NCBI GenBank assembly: GCA_026874595.1
Contig: CM049307.1
Span: 19,819,079 to 19,883,078, forward strand
From: Sipunculus nudus
Lineage: Eukaryota > Annelida > Sipuncula > Golfingiida > Sipunculidae
Length of the DNA stretch: 64,000 nt
Reading direction: 5' to 3'
The position numbers and the translations under genes were made by a program. Of this stretch, positions 39,001-49,200 are shown in pieces (positions within the stretch are counted from its first letter, which is position 1; each line of letters begins with the position of its first letter). The notes under the pieces are model-generated. The model ran no database searches. It was not told where the DNA came from and worked only from the letters and a program-made list of their open reading frames with translations.

Positions 39001-40241
39001 TGGCTTCAAAATGTTTAAAAGACTTCACATCAATTTGGTGATGATACAGATTTTTTATTTAAATCAAATTGGTTATTTATTTTAAATGTATACATCAAGT
39101 ATGGAACTAGTCATTGATTACATACCAAGTTGTTTTTTATCAAATCTTGACTGGCTTTTGTTGCTTGACTTGACTTGGCCAAAAATCAGCTAGCTTTAAA
39201 ATGTTTGAAATACTTCACATCAAATTGGGGATGATACAGATTTTTTATTTAAATCGAATTTGTTATTTATTTTAAATGTAGTACATCAAGTATGGAAATA
39301 GTCACTGATTACATACCGAGTTGTTTATTATCATACTTCTGTCAGCAAACATAAATAATATTGCATATTTTTAGACCTATTAATGATTTTTATCTTTTTG
39401 AGAGACATATTTATGGTTACATTTTTATTGCCGGTAGGTTGCATAAAGTTGGCTGCATAAAGTTAAGATGGTGACTGCAGGACAGTGGCATAGACAGGTC
39501 TTCGTACCTGGGGGGGGGGGGGGATGGTCATCTAGACATTATTTCATGACAGTAATATTTTGTATTTTGTTCCTGATTAAATTATAAACATGAGAATCGA
39601 TGATCATAAGAACAGGAACAAATATCAAGAATGATAATAAATGATAAATGGGGTAAAATTAAAATTATCAAAATAATATTCCTTATCAACTTGCAACTGT
39701 GCAGAAAATGAAATGCTGAGCAAACTCTGTTTACAAAGCTTGATTAAAAGGGTTTTATCAGACCATCTCTGATTTGCCTAATACTTCTTGTTAATATTTT
39801 CAAATTTCCCAATAGCAAATATGCAAAATGTTAAGCCATGTATCTGCAAAAGTTTATAAATTTGGAGATTTTAACCAAACAAATGGGCTTGACCCTAATT
39901 TTCTGAAAAAAAAATGTTTGCTAAAATGTTAAAAGTTTTCGTGAGTTATAACTTTTCTAACTATTCATTCTTAATGCATGAAGCCTGTGGGGGTTGTTCT
40001 ATACTATTATGTGTCTTCGACTTCTAAGAGAGATTGAAAATTGAAAATTTACAAAGTTATACACTGGTAAATATTATGTAAAAAAAATTAAATTCCAGCC
40101 TCTCTGACCCACTGTTTCTGACCCAAAATATATATTTTAAATTGATAAATACATGCTACTTATGTTTAGGAGTTTTCTTAGCAACATATTAAAGCAATGA
40201 AATTGTTTGATTTATAAGACATTACAACTGAGAATTAAATA

Positions 40242-40291
<50 letters not shown>

Positions 40292-43200
40292 ACATAAACT
40301 TTTCTAATTTTTAAGTTGAGTCTTCACAACTGAACTTGTTGAAAGATCTGCAATCAATCTTTTTCCTCTCAGACTTCCTTATATTTCTCATGAAAACGTC
40401 TGAAAAGCTTTCTATATGTTTAGTGATTAAATACTTAAAGAAGACCATTGAACCATCGAGGGATTTTTCTGGATTTATCTGTCCTTTTTAAAAGTTTCTT
40501 ATTAATTCCCTTTATACATATTGTCTTAATATATAACTATGCTTGTTAGTTCAAGAATTCTTTGGTATTCTATGTAAGCAATACACAATTCATAGACTAT
40601 GTCTATACTGACATCATATATTAAAACGATTTTGAAGACACAATTTTTCCTCAATGAAATTTTAAATTCTTGAAATAAGACTCATTTAATTTATTTTCCC
40701 TATTCAATCAACATACCAGAGAACCAAAGGAAAAGAATGATGTATAGATTATGAAGATACTGTAAATTATTTTTTCATATAAAATTGTTTACTTTTAGCT
40801 GGTTTCCGCATCATAAATAATGAGAATGTGTCATTTGTAGAATAATTAAACATATTAATTCATATGATAAATAGATTATCATATAGCTTTAGAGCTATGG
40901 AGGTCCTAGTCTGCCCATTAAATTGTATACTAAATGATAATAGTAATTACGGTAAGACTGTAATTGAATATTATGAGCGTATCTCCACTGCAGATACAAA
41001 ATATACGAAACCTGTTGTGAAGCTCTGATTAACAATCCTTGAATGAATGACGCAAGACAGTGTTTGTTATAAATATTATTACTATTAACTGGCATGTATT
41101 GCATGATTACTATAGTTTTGCTTTTTTTTTCCTCATGGAAACCTGGGGGGATGATTGTACACACCACCTAAAATTCTGGGGGGTATGCATCCCCCCATCC
41201 CCCCTGCTTTCTACGCCCCTGCTGCAGGAAAACTCTGCTGGGCTAGATTTCCCTGTTTGCAGCAGCACAAAATGGCTACAGCCTCTGGGTCAATCAAGAC
41301 TGTTAAATAGAAATGCTATGTTCTTATAACTGAGACTTACATGGAGATCAGCTGTTGCACATTCGTGTTGTCACGCCGTAAGTCCAGCACAGAAAAGCCT
41401 GCCTTCTTCAGTTCTCGGGTCACATGACTCGCTACTTCTCTCACCCTTGTCGGCCCATACAAGCCTGCAACAGCAATGGCAATGCTGTACGGTGCTATCT
41501 TGGGATGAAGTTTTAAGACCTGGCAATGCAAATAACAAAAAGAGTTTCAGGATTAATTCATCTAGAATATATTACTTAGGTACATATATTATATATGGCT
41601 GTAATTATTCATATAGACCTTTTTAAAGGAATTTTTTGTTGAGGGAACTGGCTCCATTTATTAATGCTTGCTTGACTGAGTACTATGTACACATGCAAAT
41701 TCAATTATCGCTTCAGACCATTTGACAGGGGGCTTACACGCAATAACCCTGAAATGAACCAGACTTGGGAGTACGACTCCTGTTGGTCCTTGGTGTGTGT
41801 CATCCCTATTGCTGGTTCATAATAAGGAGGAACCCCTGAAAGGTGCACACATTTGTGAGTGTAATACGACTGCTGGGAAATATTACACAGTCTCCCCAGT
41901 AAGCCTGCAGAATGCTCATCCTGGGTAGGTGCAGATTGCGAAAAATCTCACCGCCTCGGCTGAGATTCAAACTCACAATCTCCCAGGTTTAAGCCTTGTG
42001 CTCTACCCCTAGACCACTTGCACTTGGTGTGAGAGCTCTTTGACCTGGCTATGATGCTTGCTTATTGCTTAAGTGTTATTCCAGATATAATACAGTATTG
42101 CTTGGCAATAAAGCTATCAAAACAACATCCTACTGGATAAATATTCCTTCTAATTGTAATGAATTTGTAAAATGTAAAGCTAAGTGAGCACTGTTTCATT
42201 TTGGGTCACTTGGTATTGAACTACGTTTTACGGATACCCATAAAGGGATTTGCTTGCATGAACAAAATTGGGGGGGAGGGGGATAAGTTATTGTAAGGGC
42301 ACGTTCACTCATTTCTCAGTTCTGACAGACTAATCTTTAAGTAGGTAAGTTATGGTGTGGACTCACTTCTGATGTTACCTCTCCTTCATCTCCTGGGCTC
42401 GTTACACATTGGTATCCATTCCAAAGGTAAGCTGTGATACCCCGCTGTAGTGAAATTCTGCACTCAATAACATGAGGCAGAACATACTTCTTGCCAAAGT
42501 GACCCTGTAAAGAAGAATGACACAGGTACAAAATAGCAACCAGACATGGGGTCAATTCAGCTTTTTTCAGTTACAATTCATCAATCTCAAAATGTTTTAT
42601 GATAGTTCTATTCAATTTCAGTTCATTTTGCTGGGTAAAAATCAATTAAAATATAATTTACAATCCAAGCAAGTTAAGTCTTCATACTACCAGAAATCCC
42701 ATTATTTAGTATCCTGATACACAGAATTCATAGTGTGTGATTCAGCATTACTTCAGCTTCTCACAATGGTCCTTGTAACACCTCTTAGTACCTAATGAGC
42801 TGATGATCCATTACAATAATATTGCCAAAATACAAATGATTTTGTATTATTTAGAATATTAATACCTGATTAATAAGTAACATAAAATATGTTAATGCTG
42901 GCAATCATGAGATGCAAACAATGTTTTATCTTAAATGACTGTTTACCTTTCCAGGTAATTCGTCTTATTTCTGTAGGTTTTATTTTAGTGATAATTTTGT
43001 AAATTATAGTGACTTTGACACCCCCCACCCCCAAAACAAGAAGCCAACCAGAGTATTCAGTTCTGATTTATATCAATTCTAATAAAAGTTTTTTTCTTTA
43101 TAAAATAAAATGAAAAAAAAAATAATAGAAGCATAGTGTCAGCAGGAAGGAGTGTACATGGAAACCACTAACAAAGATGAATGTAACTTTCCCCAAAGCC

Positions 43201-46200
43201 ATTCCAGTGTTCAAAATGTGTACCCAGAAATTACAAAGGCACAAATTTAGCACATGAGACACCATGCAAAGAGGTTACTGTATTATATAAAAGACTGTTC
43301 ACTCCTGTTGATGGAATGGTTTTATTTTCATAATAAGTACCCATTTGAAAAAAAAAATGCAATTCTGAAAGCTTCACAAACATAAAGGCAACCACAGTAT
43401 TTGTCAGTTACCTCTCTTACCTGACAGCTGATGCCAGTTTTTCTTTGTAACTGCTGAAGTGGTTTGTCACCATGGTTACAGATGACCTCTACCGGCTCCA
43501 TGCCCCATGGAAAATGAAATGTGATATTTTTCATATTTTGGTTATTCTCAGAATTATTTTCACTTGTGAACTTTGAAGTAGCTCCAGCAAACTGAAAAAA
43601 ATAAAATAACAACAAAAACTTTTATATATTGGTTTATTGTTATTCGATAGTCAAACATCTGGCATGCTGGAACCACTTTTAAATGACTAGTTGGATCGTT
43701 TGGTGCAATTAAATAATTAAACAGATCTTAATTATATTCTAATTGACCAAGCAAGAAATTGTTTAGAAACACTAAGATTATTTTGATCACTCTAAAAGAT
43801 TACATATCAAGACAAAAATGTGCCTATGGGCCATGACTCTTTGCTTGCTTTTAATTGTATGGGAATAATATTTCTTAAGATCAAGATTATATGAATGAGT
43901 ACATATATAACTTGATTATTTTATTGTTTCTTATTTGCAATAAATCTTGTATTATAATAAAAATTAACCTAACTTGAATAAATATTTACAGAAAATTATA
44001 CACATAAAATGAGAGAGGTACCTGGTGTACATTACAGCAAAAAATAAGTTTGTTTCAGCAGATTTTGTGCTTAGCCCAATTATGTAGATATATCTTAGAG
44101 AACTTAAGCTGTGTGTTGTTACCAGTATGTGTGTTTAGGAAAACTTAACATTTACACCAAGTTGGAAGCTGCCATCTATTTTAGCTATCAGCATTTATAT
44201 ATGCAAAGGAAAGGATGGCTCTCCTGTAGTCACAAGTGAGAATAAGTGGTTCCTTTAAATATGAAACACACTCTATACCTGTTTCCACCACTTCAACCGT
44301 GTGCGATGCCACTTTTCCAGCTCCTGGTTCACCTGTCCTGGGGCCACAAAGTAGAAAAGGCGGAGTTCCTGTTCTCCAGGGCACCTGTTCAACAATATAT
44401 ATTGCCATGTGAAAAAAGTGAGCAACATGGCTATATGTAATTGCACATACAATTACCTGCTACCATTCAATAAATGACATTTTCAAACTTTTCATTACCA
44501 GGTACTTCTTGTTGCAGCATATCCAAGTTTAATTGAATGGAAAGATCATAAATGAGAGTAACCTGACATTTTTAATATCTTGGGAATAACTAATAAGATA
44601 GTACATGAACAAGATAATGATTTTTCTATTGTTTGTAGCTCCATGGTCATCATCAACAGTCTGGTGGATTCAGTCAATATCAGGAGAAAAGTAAAGCAGG
44701 CATCCAAAATCCAGTACCACCAACCTGCCCAGCCCCTGAATAGTGAATTGGACCTGGAACTTCCACAGATTTACACCCACTTGTTTGTCACATTATTCCA
44801 CTGAATCAGTGACAACCCGAGTCACTATCAAGCACACCAGTCTGCTGAAGATGACCATGTGATAAGGTCAAAAGCTACAGCTATGTACAATGTAAGTCCC
44901 TGAGTTGTGTGTTATACCAATGCTATGGAATATCTTGGGACAGGATCCCACATACATTGAACAAGTTTGAAGTGACTTATTTTTTTTTAGTTTGCAAAAT
45001 ACAGAGATTTCCCACTGAGAAATTTATGAAGAGTTTGTTGCGCACTATTTATAATTGTTTTAATAATCAGCCTGTTTGCTGAGAAGTGATGTGCATTCTG
45101 AGTTGGGATCACATTTGATACACTAAAAAAAGCTCCTGAAAAATTCTGTTTAGTTTGCAGAAATAAGGAATGTAGCAGCATCAAACCTGAGAAAGGACTG
45201 ATCTTCCTGTACATCTTCATCTTTCTGGTGCCAGTGTCCATCCTGACACTGTGCTACTTCAGCCAGACCAAATGGAAGGCGGTGACCCACCAGCTGCAGG
45301 CTGCTTATGTAATGTTGATGAAGGGCTGTTTCAAATAAAAGTGACAACTCTCAAAATTGACCATCTCATATATGTGGAAATTTAAATACAGAAAGACCAA
45401 CCCATTAACAAGCTTTAAAATCCAAACCTGTTGTGGTCTCATTTGTTAATTGAGTAATTCTGTGTATAAACAGCAGGTAGGATTATCTGATGTATGTACT
45501 TCATGTCAGAGGAAAAAAACCTGGCTTATTGTAGGTAACACACATTACTGGTCACATACAAGTCAGAAGTTCCATTGCTTTGTTATAATGTTAGCTTCAC
45601 CTGCAAGGCCAATGGGAAAATTTTAGTGTTCATTTCTCAAATTCACATCTGACATAATTGATGTTGAAATAAGGTTAATATAATGAAAGCTTACAAACCT
45701 GAGTCAATGGTATTATTCCTCTCAATTTCAGGTGAGCTTTTTGTTTCTGACCTGGAAATGATATGGTCATAAAAAAATTGACAATTTATGAAACAAATGC
45801 ATTATATTAATAAAATATATTTATTTTTAAATAAACCTTTGTTTGATACAACTATTTACATACCACTTGTAAAGTTTACTTGTATGAACATTAAAGGTAC
45901 AGAAAAGTAGTCATGGAAAAAATAAAAGCAAGGCCTACAGGCCTAATGCGAACCTGTGCATTGGGAAATACACCAGGTATAATGCTTCAATGCTGGACCA
46001 TTACTTCTCATGTATATGAACAATGCAGGTACTAAACATTTTGAATAAGAAACAATTACACAAACATCACTGCTGAAATTCTGGCATGGGTGCACACAAC
46101 ACAACTAGGGACCAATGGGTCTCAACGCTCAGTTGAGTTTGTCTATAAGGATATTTTTAAAGAAATTTTTCAGAATGACAGTCCTATAACCTTAACCAAT

Positions 46201-49200
46201 GACCTTGTGACCAAAAATTCTTAGAACTTAATATTCTTGAACTTGCAGCATTAGGATTATTGTAACAATCTTTTAAAAAGTGACCTTGACCTCTGACCAG
46301 GTTTCCTCACTTTGGGCAAGTAAGCCATGTGTGAACATTGGAAAGTTCAGGATGAAAAGTTTGATTTACAGTGCATCCACAATCTTTTTAAAGATGTGGC
46401 TTCTGTGACCTTCAACTTAGATCGTTGGACCCTGAAAATCAAAATGAATTTATATATGTGGTTGGTCATTATTAAATCAAGTTTGAAGCCAGTCTGTCCA
46501 TCCAAAGTAGAATTATCATCCATAAACTAATTTGTGAATGGATGGGCCCTGTGACCTTGACCTTTGACCTATGGCCCAAAAATCAAACAGAATCTTCCTC
46601 TAGTGGCAGGTTAGCAATATCTTAAAGATGGAAGGTTTGCGATGAAAAGTTTGGCTTCAATTGCATACACATTCTTTTTAAAGAAATGGGTCCTGTGACC
46701 TTGACCTTTGACCGAAGGACCCAAAAATCAACATGGTTCTTACTTTAGTGGTAGGCCATTTATGAGTTAAGTTTGAAACCAATATATCAAACTTAACTGG
46801 AGTTATCATCTGGAAACTAATTTGTGTGGATGGACGCATACAAACAGACAGACAGACAGGGTGATTAGTATAGGGCATCCACTTGTTATCAATAAACACA
46901 CCAGGTTTTGGGACACCAGATGTAATGACAGCTGAGAAACTGACATGATTGTTGTCATTTTATAGTAAATGAATAGAAAAATATTTGTTAAAACAGGAGA
47001 AAATACAGGTGGGGCCACCATGTTTCAGGAACTGACAAAACTAGTCATGGTTAATATTCAAGGCAAGATTCATGACAAACCATGCATTAATTATCAAGAA
47101 ACTGGAGGTTTTGAATCAATTTTTTTACTATTCTGGGGGGTACTTTCAAGCCCCATAGCTCGAAGGATATAGGTCGCAGTGACCTAATTTCAGGTTTCCA
47201 AGGAGATTTTTTTTTGGACCTCCCTGGATGTTCACTTAGAAGTTTCTAGGACCAGCTGTTACGATTTGTGCCCTGCTAACGGACATCCGGACATCCAGAT
47301 GGACGGCAGACAAAGCGCCATTCCTATACCTCAGTTGACTTACAGTCAGCTGAGCTAAAAATGATTGTAGCTGGCACCACCAGTCTTGTATACAACAAAG
47401 CTATCAGAGATATATACATATGCCCAAGTTCAGACTGATATATCAAACCCCTCCTGAGAAATAAGCAGGGACACACACTGTGCAAAAAAATTTTTGTAGG
47501 TGGCACCACCAGTCTTGTATACAACAAGTATACGATAATTAGAATACAATAGGTATAAATATGCCCAATTTCAGGATGATATATCAAATTCCTCTATAGA
47601 AATAAGCAGGCACAAAAGTCACACACTGTGCAAATGTCATTGTAGGTGGTGACACCTGTCTTGTGAACGAGAAACCCATGAGAGACACATACACTGGTCA
47701 AAATATTAGGCCAATACATCAAACTTCTGATGCATGGGGCTGACCATGCATACATGAGAAATGCAGTTGCCCTGAGTGAACTGTGACAAATTTGCTGGCT
47801 CAGGCTACTGCACTGAGTGAACTCATGACTTGCACCTGGCTAGACTGGGTGAACTTTTGACCTGTACCTGGCTGCACTGAGTGAACTCTTGACCTGTTGC
47901 CTAATCTGATACAGTTGGCAGTCTGCCAAAGCTATAAATAGATAGGCTCCACATGCAGCCCTGAGGGGCATGACACCCATGAGGTGATCACATGGTGCCC
48001 ATCAGGTGTTCACATGTCCCCCATGAGGGGATCACATGCCTTGTGCTTGGCTGCACTGACTGAACTCTTGACCTATATCTGGCTCCACTGAATGAACTCT
48101 TGATCTATTGCCAAATCTAAAACAGTTGGCAGTTTCTTAACCTATTTAAATATACAGACACAATCTTGGCCTGTTGGTAAATCTGTTTACACATACTGAA
48201 AGACTTTGGCTAAAATGCTTTTTTTCAAGCTGAAATATTCATAAACTTTTTATCGAAATATCTAGAATAATAAAAGATTCAGTTCTTTCATTGTTAAAGG
48301 TCCAATAATTCTGCCAAAATCATTCAAGTAAACTTGAACAAAGGCCATCTAAGAATAATTTTTGTGCCATGTAACAGAAGTTATAATGAAACAATAATTT
48401 TGTAGAAAAACAGTTTTGCAGTCCTCAGTTTGAGTTAGAAAAAATAATAATGGCCATAAGACCAACTTAAGTTTTTCTGATATGTTTGAAAGAACCATGT
48501 CCTAGGATAATTCTTTTGAAAAACTGAACGATTCAACTTGACAGTTTCATGATAAACATTTTAAGCTGAAAGAGGCTAAAAGTATGAGGTTTTTGCCCAC
48601 AAAAAAAACAGGTCAATGTAGGTGGCACATCAAAATCTGCAACTTCAAATATGAGTAATGTGAACAATATTTGCACAATACTTTGTAATGCTAGCTTCTG
48701 TCATTTCTGAGATAACTATGTCAGTATGCTTACTTGGCCAAATGACTGTTCAAATTCATTTAACTCCACTAAAATTCATCAAATGCAAATCATTTGAACA
48801 AACTTGAGAGTGCTTGCCTCTGGGATCATTTCTGTAAAATATTGAACAATTTGGCTGGACCGTTTACAAGCAGACTTTTAAAGGTTTTTCAGCTTTTCCC
48901 CTATAAAATCTATGTAAATGCAGATAGCAAAAAATAAGCTGAATCCCACAACATTTGATATGTGACAGATAATTGCATAAAATCTGGGGATGGTAGCTCC
49001 TGCTATACCTGGGAAATTATGGGTTGATATACAGATGACCAATGACCCCCGTACAAAGAAGGTCAATGCAGGTGGCGCCACCAATACCTGAATTTCATAT
49101 ATGACTCATGTGACCAGCAATGGCATAAAATTTGGTGATGATAGCTCTGGCCGTTTCTGAAATTCTCATTTTAGTATACTTTTTTGGACAGATGACAAGG

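Larger units (their letters stand above)
33115..41340 (-). other. POLG2 intron 7 (8.2 kb)
   Basis: Donor CTCCAT|GTAAGT at 41340. It holds three family B segments in line (33320-38579), a 190-bp tandem pair (38951-39330), GA-rich tracts (about 35120-35165 and 36000-36125), G-runs (39511-39523) and (TA)n at 40245-40287. 39331-41340 otherwise shows no feature. Confidence 0.8.

Noticed and set aside
41960-42021. tRNA gene
   Set aside because: A and B boxes are visible, but no full cloverleaf could be drawn, and the sequence continues into a body shared with 14090-14365, so it is a SINE.
44181-44408. 75-codon minus frame over POLG2 exon 4
   Set aside because: It is out of frame. The family match (KWHRTRLKWWKQ) and splice phases select another frame for 44279-44384.
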